Assembly: GCA_031761405.1 (NCBI GenBank)
Contig: JASEVX010000082.1
Coordinates: 64,501-128,500, forward strand
Length of the DNA stretch: 64,000 nucleotides
Direction: 5' to 3'
DNA from: Serripes groenlandicus
Taxonomy: Eukaryota; Mollusca; Bivalvia; Cardiida; Cardiidae
A program made the translations under genes and the position numbers. The notes beneath the pieces were generated by a model that saw nothing but the letters and a program-made list of their open reading frames with translations, was not told the DNA's origin and did no database searches. Shown in pieces: positions 42,523 to 56,063 of this stretch (position 1 is its first letter; the number at the start of each line of letters is the position of its first letter).

Positions 42523-43665
42523 CATAGTTTGGGGATATATTGTTTTTACTCCGTTTCTTATTATTATTATTATATCCCCAACAACAAAGTTGGGGGATAT
42601 GTTGTTTTTGCACCGTTTCTTATTATTATATCCCCGACAAAGTTGGGGGATATGATGTTTTTGCACCGTTTCTTATTATTATATCCCCAACAACAAAGTT
42701 GGGGGATATGTTGTTTTTGCCCTGTTTCTTATTATATCCCCAACAACAAAGTTGGGGGATATGTTGTTTTTGCCCTGTTTCTTATTATATCCCCAACAAC
42801 AGAGTTGGGGGATATGTTGTTTTTGCACCGTTTCTTATTATATCCCCAACAACAAAGTTGGGGGATATGTTGTTTTTGCACCGTTTCTTATTATATCCCC
42901 AAAACATAGTTTGGGGATATATTGTTTTTACTCTGTTTCTTATTATTATATCCCCAACAACAAAGTTGGGGGATATGTTGTTTTTGCACCGTTTCTTATT
43001 ATTATATCCCCAACAACAAAGTTGGGGGATATATTGTTGTTGCACCATTTCTTATTATTATATCCCCAACAACAAAGTTGGGGGATATGTTGTTTTTGCA
43101 CCGTTTCTTATTATTATATCCCCAACAACAAAGTTGGGGTATATGTTGATTTTGCACCGTTTCTTATTGTTATTATATCCCCAAAACATAGTTTGGGGAT
43201 ATATTGTTTTTACTCTGTTTCTTATTATATCCCAAAACATAGTTTGGGGATATATTGTTTTTACTCCGTTTCTCATTATATCCCCAAAACATAGTTTGGG
43301 GATATATTGTTCTTACTCCGTTTCTTATTATATCCCCAAAACATAGTTTGGGGATATATTGATTTTACTCTGTTTCTTCTTATTATTATATCCCCAAAAC
43401 AAAGTTTGGGGATATATTGTTTTTACTCCGTTTCTTATTATATCCCCAAAACATAGTTTGGGGATATATTGTTTTTACTCCGTTTCTTATTATTATATCC
43501 CCAACAACAAAGTTGGGGGATATGTTGTTTTTGCACCGTTTCTTATTATTATATCCCCAACAACAAAGTTGGGGGATATATTGTTTTTGCACCGTTTCTT
43601 ATTATATCCCCAACAACAAAGTTGGGGGATATATTGTTTTTGCACCGTTTCTTATTATTACGATT
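42523..43665. repeat. tandem array of ~20 palindromic hairpin units
   Basis: Units of 50-58 bp, each a hairpin plus a T-rich spacer. Type 1 has arms ATATCCCCAAC and GTTGGGGGATAT with spacer GTTGTTTTTGCACCGTTTC. Type 2 has arms ATATCCCCAAA and TTTGGGGATAT with spacer ATTGTTTTTACTCCGTTTC. In type 1 the left arm has four C and the right five G in nearly every unit, so the stem carries a one-base bulge. Spacers end in (TTA)n. Long ORFs across the array (42,540-43,346 and others) arise because the repeat lacks stops; they are not genes. Confidence 0.9.
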
Positions 43666-44394
43666 CCCCAACAAAGTTGGGAATCGTTTTGTTTTTCTAC
43701 TGTTTTTTATTATTCTTTCTTTCTTTCTTTATTCTTTTTCTCCTATCCAAGTTTTTGTCCGAGCGATATCTCATGAACTGATGGTCAGATATTATTGAAA
43801 CTTGGAACATAGATAGATGGCAATGTGAAGTTGTGCAAGAGGCAAAAATACTAACTCTGAGCCCCTTTTTTGCAAAGTTATCTCCCCTTTTTCAATATTT
43901 AAATCAAGTGTTGTCCGAGCGATATCTTGTGAACGAATGGTCAGATAATATTGAAACTTGGATCATAGATAGATGGCAATGTTAAGATGTGCAAGATTGA
44001 AGAATGATAACTCTGAGCCACTTTTTTGCAAAGTTATCTCCCCTTTTTCATTATTTTAATAATTTGGTGATTAAAGCTTGTATAACTCGATAACGAAAAG
44101 CGATAGAGACTTGAAATTTAGTACAAATGTTCCCAATCAAGTGATACTACTTTCTCATGTGTATTTGCGCATGACCGAATACTCGCTTCTGATTGGTCGA
44201 TTTTTCGGACTTGTATAACTCAAAAACGACAAGTGATAGTGACTTGAAACTAAGTACATGTGTTCCTAATCAAGTAGTACTACTTTCGCAAGTGTATTAG
44301 CGCATGACCAAAAACTCGTTACTGTTATCTCCCATTGTTAAATAAAATGGCAAGGGAATCGTTCGTAACTGTTGCTACAGTTACAAATCTCTAG
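43666..44394 (+). mobile_element. array unit 1
   Basis: One palindrome box, two diverged Q repeats (TTTTGTCCGAGCGATATC), two R repeats, stem-loop 44,365-44,384. More diverged than the later units; lies at the array edge. Confidence 0.7.
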
Positions 44395-45828
44395 TTACGA
44401 TTCCCCAACAGAGTTGGGAATCGTATTGTTTTTCTATTGTTTTTTTATTACGATTCCCCAACAGAGTTGGGAATCGTATTGTTTTTCTATTGTTTTTTAT
44501 TACGATTCCCCAACAGAGTTGGGAATCGTATTGTTTTTCTATTGTTTTTTCTTTTTATTATTATTACGATTCCCCAACAGAGTTGGGAATCGTATTGTTT
44601 TTCTATTGTTTTTTCTTTTTATTATTATTATTATTCTCTTTCAGCTATCCAAATTTTTGTCCAGAGCAATACTCATAAACTACTTGATGGAATTGATCGA
44701 AACTTGCAACATAGATATATGGCAATGTGAACTTGTGTAGTTTTCAAGAATGATAACTCTGAGCCACTTTTTTGCAAAGTTATCTCCCCTTTTTCAATAT
44801 TTTAATCAATTTTTGTCAGAGCGATATCTTGTGAACGAATGGTCAGATATTATTGAAACTTGGAACATAGATAGATGGCACTGTACAGTTGTACAACATG
44901 CAAGAATTATAACTCTGGGCCACTTTTTTGCAAAGTTATCTCCCCTTTTTCATTTTTTTTAATAATTGGGTGATTTGAACTTGTATAACTCGATAACGAA
45001 AAGACATAGAGACTTGAAACTTAGTACGAATGTTCCCAATCAAGTGACCTACTTTCTCAAGTGTATTTGAGCTTGACCGAATACTCGTTTCTGATTGGTC
45101 GATTTTTCGGACTTGTATAACTCGAAAATGACTAGTGATAGAGACTTGAAACTTAGTACATGTCATTCTAATCAAGTAGTACTACTTTCTCAAGTGTATT
45201 AGCGCATGACCGAATACTCGTTTCTGATTGGTCGATTTTTCTGACTTGTATAACTCAAAAACGACAAGTGATAGAGACTTGAAACTTAGTACATGTGTTT
45301 CTTATCAAGTAGTTCTACTTTTGCATGTGTATTAGCGCATGACCGAATACTCGTTTCTGATTGGTCGATATTTCGGACTTGTATAACTCAAAAACGACAA
45401 TTGATAGAGACTTGAAACTTAGTACATGTGTTTCTTATCAAGTAGTACTATTTTTGCATGTGTATTAGCGCATGACCGAATACTCGTTTCTGATTGGTCG
45501 ATTTTTCGGACTTGTATAACTTAAAAACGACAAGTGATAGTGACTTGAAACTTAGTACATGTGTTCCTAATCAAGTAGTTCTACTTTCTAAAGAGTATTA
45601 ACGCATGACCGAATACTCGTTTCTGATTGGTCGATTTTTCGGAATTGTATAACTCAAAAACGACAAGTGATAGAGACTTGAAACTTAGTACATGTGTTCC
45701 TAAGCAAGTAGTACTACTTTCGCAAGTGTATTAGCGCATGACCATATACTCGTTTCTGTTATCTCCCATTGTTAAATAAAATGGCAAGGGAATCGTTCGT
45801 AACTGTTGCTACAGTTACACATCTCTAG
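44395..45828 (+). mobile_element. array unit 2
   Basis: Four palindrome boxes in a row (44,397-44,600), Q1 and Q2, about six R repeats, stem-loop 45,799-45,818. Confidence 0.75.
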
Positions 45829-47033
45829 TTATTATTATTATTCTCTTTCAGCTATCCAAATTTTTGTCCAGAGCAATACTCATAAACTACTTGATGGAAT
45901 TGATCGAAACTTGCAACATAGATATATGGCAATGTGAACTTGTGTAGTTTTCAAGAATGATAACTCTGAGCCACTTTTTTGCAAAGTTATCTCCCCTTTT
46001 TCAATATTTTAATCAATTTTTGTCAGAGCGATATCTTGTGAACGAATGGTCAGATATTATTGAAACTTGGAACATAGATAGATGGCACTGTGCAGTTGTA
46101 CAACATGCAAGAATTATAACTCTGGGCCACTTTTTTGCAAAGTTATCTCCCCTTTTTCATTTTTTTAATAATTGGGTGATTTGAACTTGTATAACTCGAT
46201 AACGAAAAGACATAGAGACTTGAAACTTAGTACGAATGTTCCCAATCAAGTGACCTACTTTCTCATGTGTATTTAAGCTTGACCGAATACTCGTTTCTGA
46301 TTGGTCGATTTTTCGGACTTGTATAACTCGAAAATGACTAGTGATAGAGACTTGAAACTTAGTACATGTCATTCTAATTAAGTAGTACTACTTTCTCAAG
46401 TGTATTAGCGCATGACCGAATACTCGTTTCTGATTGGTCGATTTTTCTAACTTGTATAACTCAAAAACGACAAGGGATAGAGACTTGAAACTTAGTACAT
46501 GTGTTTCTTATCAAGTAGTTCTACTTTTGCATGTGTATTAGCGCATGACCGAATACTCGTTTCTGATTGGTCGATTTTTCGGACTTGTATAACTCAAAAA
46601 CGACAAGTGATAGAGACTTGAAACTTAGTACATGTGTTTCTAATCAAGTAGTACTACTTTCTCAAGTGAATTAGCGCATGACCGAATACTCGTTTCTGAT
46701 TGGTCGATTTTTCGGACATGTATAACTCAAAAACGACAAGTGATAGAGACTTGAAACTTAGTACAAGTGTTCCCAATCAAGTGATACTACTTTCTCATGT
46801 GTATTTGCGCATGACCGAATACTTGCTTCTGATTGGTCGATTTTTCGGACTTGTATAACTCAAAAACGACAAGTGATCGAGACTTGAAACTTAGTACATG
46901 TGTTTCTAATCAAGTAGTACTACTTTCTCAAGTGTATTAGTGCATGACCGAATACTCGTGTCTGTTATCTCCCCTTGTTAAATAAAATGGCAAGGGAATC
47001 GTTCGTAACTGTTGCTACAGTTACAATCTCTAG
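45829..47033 (+). mobile_element. array unit 3
   Basis: No palindrome box; (TTA)n, Q1, Q2, about six R repeats, stem-loop 47,005-47,024. Confidence 0.75.
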
Positions 47034-48403
47034 TTATTATTATTATTCTTTATTCTCCTATCCAAAATTTTTGTCCAGAGCAATACTCATAAACTACTTG
47101 ATGGAATTGATCGAAACTTGCAACATAGATAGATGGCAATGTGAACTTGTGTAGTTTTTAAGAATGATAACTCTGAGCCACTTTTTTGCAAAGTTATCTC
47201 CCCTTTTTCAATATTTTATCCAAAAATTTTGTCCAGAGCAATACTCATAAACTACTTGATGGAATTGATCGAAACTTGCAACATAGATAGATGGCAATGT
47301 GAACTTGTGTAGTTTTCAAGAATGATAACTCTGAGCCACTTTTTTGCAAAGTTATCTCCCCTTTTTCAATATTTTAATCAATTTTTGTCAGAGCGATATC
47401 TTGTGAACGAAAGGTCAGATATTATTGAAACTTGGAACATAGATAGATGGCACTGTGCAGTTGTACAACATGCAAGAATTATAACTCTGGGCCACGTTCT
47501 TGCAAAGTTATCTCCCCTTTTTCATTTTTTTAATAATTGGGTGATTTGAACTTGTATAACTCGATAACGAAAAGAGATAGAGACTTGAAACTTAGTACAA
47601 ATGTTCCCAATCAAGTGACCTACTTTCTCATGTGTATTTGAGCTTGACCGAATACTCGTTTCTGATTGGTCGATTTTTCGGACTTGTATAACTCGAAAAT
47701 GACTAGTGATAGAGACTTGAAACTTAGTACATGTGATTCTAATCAAGTAGTACTACTTTCTCAAGTGTATTAGCGCATGACCGAATACTCGTTTCTGATT
47801 GGTCGATTTTTCTGACTTGTATAACTCAAAAACGACAAGTGATAGAGACTTGAAACTTAGTACATGTGTTTCTTATCAAGTAGTTCTACTTTTGCATGTG
47901 TATTAGCGCATGACCGCATACTCGTTTCTGATTGGTCGATTTTTCGGACTTGTATAACTCAAAAACGACAAGTGATAGAGACTTGAAACTTAGTACATGT
48001 GTTTCTTATCAAGTAGTTCTACTTTTGCATGTGTATTAGCGCATGACCGAATACTCGTTTCTGATTGGTCGATTTTTCGGACTTGTATAACTCAAAAACG
48101 ACAAGTGATAGAGACTTGAAACTTAGTACATGTGTTTCTTATCAAGTAGTACTATTTTTGCATGTGTATTAGCGCATGACCGAATACTCGTTTCTGATTG
48201 GTCGATTTTTCGGACTTGTATAACTCAAAAACGACAAGTGATAGAGACTTGAAACTTAGTACATGTGTCCCTAATCAAGTAGTAGTACTTTCGCAAGTGT
48301 ATTAGCGCATTACCGAATACTCTGGGCCATTGTGTTATCTGCCCTTGTTCAATAAAATGGCAAGGGAATCGTTCGTAACTGTTGCTACAGTTACAATCTC
48401 TAG
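47034..48403 (+). mobile_element. array unit 4
   Basis: Q1 present twice (from about 47,068 and 47,229), then Q2, about six R repeats, stem-loop 48,375-48,394. Confidence 0.75.
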
Positions 48404-49814
48404 TTCTTATTATTACGATTCCCCAACAGAGTTGGGAATCGTATTGTTTTTCTATTGTTTTTTATTATTATTCTTTATTCTCCTATCCAAACTTTTTGTC
48501 CAGAGCAATACTCATAAACTACTTGATGGAATTGATCGAAACTTGCAACATAGATAGATGGCAATGTGAACTTGTGTAGTTTTCAAGAATGATAACTCTG
48601 AGCCACTTTTTTGCAAAGTTATCTCCCCTTTTTCAATATTTTATCCAAATTTTTGTCCAGAGCAATACTCATAAACTACTTGATGGAATTGATCGAAACT
48701 TGCAACATAGATAGATGGCAATGTGAACTTGTGTAGTTTTCAAGAATGATAACTCTGAGCCACTTTTTGGCAAAGTTATCTCCCCTTTTTCAATATTTTA
48801 ATCAATTTTTGTCAGAGCGATATCTTGTGAACGAATGGTCAGATATTATTGAAACTTGGAACATAGATAGATGGCACTGTGCAGTTGTACAACATGCAAG
48901 AATTATAACTCTGGGCAACTTTTTTGCAAAGTTATCTCCCCTTTTTCATTTTTTTAATAATTGGGTGATTTGAACTTGTATAACTCGATAACGAAAAGAG
49001 ATAGAGACTTGAAACTTAGTACAAATGTTCCCAATCAAGTGACCTACTTTCTCATGTGTATTTGAGCTTGACCGAATACTCGTTTCTGATTGGTCGATTT
49101 TTCGGACTTGTATAACTCGAAAATGACTAGTGATAGAGACTTGAAACTTTGTACATGTGATTCTAATCAAGTAGTACTACTTTCTCAAGTGTATTAGCGC
49201 ATGACCGAATACTCGTTTCTGATTGGTCGATTTTTCTAACTTGTATAACTCAAAAACGACAAGTGATAGAGACTTGAAACTTAGTACATGTGTTTCTTAT
49301 CAAGTAGTTCTACTTTTGCATGTGTATTAGCGCATGACCGAATACTCGTTTCTGATTGGTCGATTTTTCGGACTTGTATAACTCAAAAACGACAAGTGAT
49401 AGAGACTTGAAACTTAGTACATGTGTTTCTTATCAAGTAGTTCTACTTTTGCATGTGTATTAGCGCATGACCGAATACTCGTTTCTGATTTTTCGGACTT
49501 GTATAACTCAAAAACGACAAGTGATAGAGACTTGAAACTTAGTACATGTGTTTCTAATCAAGTAGTACTACTTTCTCTAGTGTATTAGCGTATAACCGAA
49601 TACTCGTTTCTGATTGGTCGATTTTTCGGACTTGTGTAACTCAAAAATGACAAGTGATAGAGACTTGAAACTTAGTACATCTGTTCCCAATCAAGTAGTA
49701 CTACTTTCGCAAGAGTATTAGCGCATGACCGAATACTCGTTTCTGTTATCTCCCCTTTTTAAATAAAATGGCAAGGGAATCGTTCGTAACTGTTGCTACA
49801 GTTACAATCTCTAG
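48404..49814 (+). mobile_element. array unit 5
   Basis: One palindrome box (48,414), Q1 twice, Q2, six R repeats. One R is shortened by loss of GATTGGTC near 49,490. Stem-loop 49,786-49,805. Confidence 0.75.
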
Positions 49815-50894
49815 TTACGATTCCCCAACAGAGTTGGGAATCGTATTGTTTTTCTATTGTTTTTTATTATTATTCTCTTTCAGCTATCCAAATTTTTGTC
49901 CAGAGCAATACTCATAAACTACTTGATGGAATTGATCGAAACTTGCAACATAGATAGATGGCAATGTGAACTTGTGTAGTTTTTAAGAATGATAACTCTG
50001 AGCCACTTTTTTGCAAAGTTATCTCCCCTTTTTCAATATTTTAATCAATTTTTGTCAGAGCTATATCTTGTGAACGAATGGTCAGATATTATTGAAACTT
50101 GGAACATAGATAGATGGCACTGTGCAGTTGTACAACATGCAAGAATTATAACTCTGGGCCACTTTTTTGCAAAGTTATCTCCCCCTTTTCATTTTTTTAA
50201 TAATTGGGTGATTTGAGCTTGTATAACTCAAAAACGACAAGTGATAGAGACTTGAAATTTAGTACAAATGTTCCCAATCAAGTGATACTACTTTCTCATG
50301 TTTATTTGAGCATGACCGAATACTCTCTTCTGATTGGTCGATTTTTCGGACTTGTATAACTCAAAAACGACTAGTGATAGAGACTTGAAACTTAGTACAT
50401 GTGTTTCTAATCAAGTAGATAACTCAAAAACGACAAGTGATAGTGACTTGAAACTCAAAAAGCACAAGTGATAGAGACTTGAAACTTGGTACAAGTGTTC
50501 CCACTCAAGTGATATTACTTTCTCATGTGTATTTGCACATGACCGATTACTCGCTTCTGATTGGTCGATTTTTCGGACTTGTATAACTCAAAAACGACAA
50601 GTGATAGTGACTTGAAACTTAGTACGTGTGTTTCTAATCAAGTAGTTCTACTTTCTCAAGTGTATTAGCGCATGACCGAATACTCGTTTCTGATTGGTCG
50701 ATTTTTCGGACATGTATAACTCAAAAACGACAAGTGATAGAGACTTGAAACTTAGTACATGTGTTCCTAATCAAGTTGTACTACTTTTGCAAGTGTATTA
50801 GCGCATGACCAAATACTCGTTTCTGTTATCTCCCATTGTTAAATAAAATGGCAAGGGAATCGTTCGTAACTGTTGCTACAGTTACAATCTCTAG
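49815..50894 (+). mobile_element. array unit 6
   Basis: One palindrome box, Q1, Q2, about five R repeats, one of them collapsed at 50,415-50,465. Stem-loop 50,866-50,885. Confidence 0.75.
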
Positions 50895-51993
50895 TTATTA
50901 TTATTATTCTTTATTCTCCTATCCAAAAATTTTGTCCAGAGCAATACTCATAAACTACTTGATGGAATTGATCGAAACTTGCAACATAGATTGATGGCAA
51001 TGTGAACTTGTGTAGTTTTCAAGAATGATAACTCTGAGCCACTTTTTTGCAAAGTTATCTCCCTTTTTTCAATATTTTATCCAAAAATTTTGTCCAGAGC
51101 AATACTCATAAACTACTTGATGGAATTGATCGAAACTTGCAACATAGATAGATGGCAATGTGATCTTGTGTAGTTTTCAAGAATGATAACTCTGAGCCAC
51201 TTTTTTGCAAAGTTATCTCCCCTTTTTCAATATTTTAATCAGTTTTTGTCAGAGCGATATCTTGTGAACGAATGGTCAGATATTATTGAAACTTGGAACA
51301 TAGATAGATGGCACTGTGCAGTTGTACAACATGCAAGAATTATAACTCTGGGCCACTTTTTTGCAAAGTTATCTCCCCTTTTTCATTTTTTTAATAATTG
51401 GGTGATTTGAACTTGTATAACTCGATAACGAAAAGAGATAGAGACTTGAAACTTAGTACAAATGTTCCCAATCAAGTGACCTACTTTCTCATGTGTATTT
51501 GAGCTTGACCGAATACTCGTTTCTGATTGGTCGATTTTTCGGACTTGTATAACTCGAAAATGACTAGAGATAGAGACTTGAAACTTAGTACATGTGATTC
51601 TAATCAAGTAGTACTAATTTCTCAAGTGTATTAGCGCATGACCGAATACTCGTTTCTGATTGGTCGATTTTTCTGACTTGTATAACTCAAAAACGACAAG
51701 TGATAGAGACTTGAAACTTAGTACATGTGTTTCTTATCAAGTAGTACTATTTTTGCATGTGTATTAGCGCATGACCGAATACTCGTTTCTGATTGGTTGA
51801 TTTTTCGGACTTGTATAACTCAAAAACGACAAGTGATAGAGACTTAAAACTTAGTACATCTGTTCCCAATCAAGTAGTACTACTTTCGCAAGAGTATTAG
51901 CGCATAACCGGATACTCGTTTCTGTTATCTCCCCTTGTTAAATAAAATGGCAAGGGAATCGTTCGTAACTGTTGCTACAGTTACAATCTCTAG
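50895..51993 (+). mobile_element. array unit 7
   Basis: No palindrome box; Q1 twice, Q2, four R repeats, stem-loop 51,965-51,984. Confidence 0.75.
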
Positions 51994-53520
51994 TTCTTAT
52001 TATTATTATTACGATTCCCCAACAGAGTTGGGAATCGTATTGTTTTTCTATTGTTTTTTATTACGATTCCCCAACAGAGTTGGGAATCGTATTGTTTTTC
52101 TATTGTTTTTTCTTATTATTACGATTCCCCAACAGAGTTGGGAATCGTATTGTTTTTCTATTGTTTTTTATTATTATTCTTTATTCTCCTATCCAAAATT
52201 TTTGTCCAGAGCAATACTCATAAACTACTTGATGGAATTGATCGAAACTTGCAACATAGATAGATGGCAATGTGAACTTGTGTAGTTTTCAAGAATGATA
52301 ACTCTGAGCCACTTTTTTGCAAAGTTATCTCCCCTTTTTCAATATTTTATCCAAATTTTTGTCCAGAGCAATACTCATAAACTACTTGATGGAATTGATC
52401 GAAACTTGCAACATAGATAGATGGCAATGTGAACTTGTGTAGTTTTCAAGAATGATAACTCTGAGCCACTTTTTGGCAAAGTTATCTCCCCTTTTTCAAT
52501 ATTTTAATCAATTTTTGTCAGAGCGATATCTTGTGAACGAATGGTCAGATATTATTGAAACTTGGAACATAGATAGATGGCACTGTGCAGTTGTACAACA
52601 TGCAAGAATTATAACTCTGGGCAACTTTTTTGCAAATTTATCTCCCCTTTTTCATTTTTTTAATAATTGGGTGATTTGAACTTGTATAACTCGATAACGA
52701 AAAGAGATAGAGACTTGAAACTTAGTACAAATGTTCCCAATCAAGTGACCTACTTTCTCATGTGTATTTGAGCTTGACCGAATACTCGTTTCTGATTGGT
52801 CGATTTTTCGGACTTGTATAACTCGAAAATGACTAGTGATAGAGACTTGAAACTTTGTACATGTGATTCTAATCAAGTAGTACTACTTTCTCAAGTGTAT
52901 TAGCGCATGACCGAATACTCGTTTCTGATTGGTCGATTTTTCTAACTTGTATAACTCAAAAACGACAAGTGATAGAGACTTGAAACTTAGTACATGTGTT
53001 TCTTATCAAGTAGTTCTACTTTTGCATGTGTATTAGCGCATGACCGAATACTCGTTTCTGATTGGTCGATTTTTCGGACTTGTATAACTCAAAAACGACA
53101 AGTGATAGAGACTTGAAACTTAGTACATGTGTTTCTTATCAAGTAGTTCTACTTTTGCATGTGTATTAGCGCATGACCGAATACTCGTTTCTGATTTTTC
53201 GGACTTGTATAACTCAAAAACGACAAGTGATAGAGACTTGAAACTTAGTACATGTGTTTCTAATCAAGTAGTACTACTTTCTCTAGTGTATTAGCGTATA
53301 ACCGAATACTCGTTTCTGATTGCTCGATTTTTCGGACTTGTGTAACTCAAAAATGACAAGTGATAGAGACTTGAAACTTAGTACATCTGTTCCCAATCAA
53401 GTAGTACTACTTTCGCAAGAGTATTAGCGCATGACCGAATACTCGTTTCTGTTATCTCCCCTTTTTAAATAAAATGGCAAGGGAATCGTTCGTAACTGTT
53501 GCTACAGTTACAATCTCTAG
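51994..53520 (+). mobile_element. array unit 8
   Basis: Three palindrome boxes (52,010, 52,062, 52,122), Q1 twice, Q2, six R repeats including the shortened type, stem-loop 53,492-53,511. Confidence 0.75.
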
Positions 53521-55257
53521 TTATTATTCTCTTTCTTCTATCCAAATTTTTGTCCAGAGCAATACTCATAAACTACTTGATGGAATTTATTGAAACTTGC
53601 AACATAGATAGATGGCAATGTGAACTTGTGCAGTTTTCAAGAATGATAACTCTGAGCCACTTTTTTGCAAAGTTATCTCCCCTTTTTCAATATTTTAATC
53701 AATTTTTGTCCGAGCGATATCTTGTGAACGAATGGTCAGATAATATTGAAACTTGGAACATAGATAGATGGCACTGTGCAGTTGTACAACATGCAAGAAT
53801 TATAACTCTGGGCCACTTATTTGCAAAGTTATCTCCCCTTTTTCAATATTTTAATAATTGGGTGATTTGAGCTTGTATAACTCAAAAACGACAAGTGATA
53901 GAGACTTGAAGCTTAGTACATGTGTTTCTAAAAAAATTTTGTCCAGAGCAATACTCATAAACTACTTGATGGAATTGATCGAAACTTGCAACATAGATAG
54001 ATGGCAATGTGAACTTGTGTAGTTTTCAAGAATGATAACTCTGAGCCACTTTTTTGCAAAGTTATCTCCCCTTTTTCAATATTTTATCCAAATTTTTGTC
54101 CAGAGCAATACTCATAAACTACTTGATGGAATTGATCGAAACTTGCAACATAGATAGATGGCAATGTGAACTTGTGTAGTTTTCAAGAATGATAACTCTG
54201 AGCCACTTTTTGGCAAAGTTATCTCCCCTTTTTCAATATTTTAATCAATTTTTGTCAGAGCGATATCTTGTGAACGAATGGTCAGATATTATTGAAACTT
54301 GGAACATAGATAGATGGCACTGTGCAGTTGTACAACATGCAAGAATTATAACTCTGGGCAACTTTTTTGCAAAGTTATCTCCCCTTTTTCATTTTTTTAA
54401 TAATTGGGTGATTTGAACTTGTATAACTCGATAACGAAAAGAGATAGAGACTTGAAACTTAGTACAAATGTTCCCAATCAAGTGACCTACTTTCTCATGT
54501 GTATTTGAGCTTGACCGAATACTCGTTTCTGATTGGTCGATTTTTCGGACTTGTATAACTCGAAAATGACTAGTGATAGAGACTTGAAACTTTGTACATG
54601 TGATTCTAATCAAGTAGTACTACTTTCTCAAGTGTATTAGCGCATGACCGAATACTCGTTTCTGATTGGTCGATTTTTCTAACTTGTATAACTCAAAAAC
54701 GACAAGTGATAGAGACTTGAAACTTAGTACATGTGTTTCTTATCAAGTAGTTCTACTTTTGCATGTGTATTAGCGCATGACCGAATACTCGTTTCTGATT
54801 GGTCGATTTTTCGGACTTGTATAACTCAAAAACGACAAGTGATAGAGACTTGAAACTTAGTACATGTGTTTCTTATCAAGTAGTTCTACTTTTGCATGTG
54901 TATTAGCGCATGACCGAATACTCGTTTCTGATTTTTCGGACTTGTATAACTCAAAAACGACAAGTGATAGAGACTTGAAACTTAGTACATGTGTTTCTAA
55001 TCAAGTAGTACTACTTTCTCTAGTGTATTAGCGTATAACCGAATACTCGTTTCTGATTGGTCGATTTTTCGGACTTGTGTAACTCAAAAATGACAAGTGA
55101 TAGAGACTTGAAACTTAGTACATCTGTTCCCAATCAAGTAGTACTACTTTCGCAAGAGTATTAGCGCATGACCGAATACTCGTTTCTGTTATCTCCCCTT
55201 TTTAAATAAAATGGCAAGGGAATCGTTCGTAACTGTTGCTACAGTTACAATCTCTAG
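53521..55257 (+). mobile_element. array unit 9 (composite)
   Basis: Q1 and Q2 run into a stub R that breaks at about 53,933 directly into another Q1, without a stem-loop end. Then come Q1, Q2 and six R repeats, stem-loop 55,229-55,248. The last 1.2 kb nearly repeats unit 8. Confidence 0.75.
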
Positions 55258-56063
55258 TTATTATTCTCTTTCTTCTATCCAAATTTTTGTCCAGAGCAAT
55301 ACTCATAAACTACTTGATGGAATTTATTGAAACTTGCAACATAGATAGATGGCAATGTGAACTTGTGCAGTTTTCAAGAATGATAACTCTGAGCCACTTT
55401 TTTGCAAAGTTATCTCCCCTTTTTCAATATTTTAATCAATTTTTGTCCGAGCGATATCTTGTGAACGAATGGTCAGATAATATTGAAACTTGGAACATAG
55501 ATAGATGGCACTGTGCAGTTGTACAACATGCAAGAATTATAACTCTGGGCCACTTATTTGCAAAGTTATCTCCCCTTTTTCAATATTTTAATAATTGGGT
55601 GATTTGAGCTTGTATAACTCAAAAACGACAAGTGATAGAGACTTGAAGCTTAGTACATGTGTTTCTAATCAAGTGGTACTACTTTCTAAAGTGTATTAGC
55701 GCATGACCGAATACTCGTTTCTGATTGGTCAATTTTTCGGACTTGTATAACTCAAAAACGACAAGTGATAGAGACTTGAAACTTAGTACATGTGTTTCTA
55801 ATCAAGTAGTACTACTTTCTCAAGTGTATTAGCACATGACCGAATACTCGTTTCTGATTGGTCAATTTTTCGGACTTGTATAACTCAAAAACGACAAGTG
55901 ATAGAGACTTGAAACTTAGTACATGTGTTTCTAATCAAGTAGTACTACTATCTCAAGTGTATTAGCGCATAACCAAATACTCTAGGCCACTTTGTTATCT
56001 GCCCCTGTTCAATAAAATGGCAAGGGAATCGTTCGTAACTGTTGCTACAGTTACAATCTCTAG
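55258..56063 (+). mobile_element. array unit 10
   Basis: Shortest unit: Q1, Q2, three R repeats, stem-loop 56,035-56,054. Its first 400 bases match those of unit 9 1,737 bases earlier. Confidence 0.75.

Noticed and set aside
42540..43346. 268-codon ORF, the longest in the window, with overlapping ORFs in the other forward frames
   Set aside because: It is the translation of the hairpin array. The repeat lacks stops, so all three frames stay open; the peptide is just the repeat read in shifting frames, with no domain.
42523..43665. CRISPR-like layout of palindromic repeats with spacers
   Set aside because: Spacers are repeats themselves, there are no cas genes, and the window is clearly eukaryotic.
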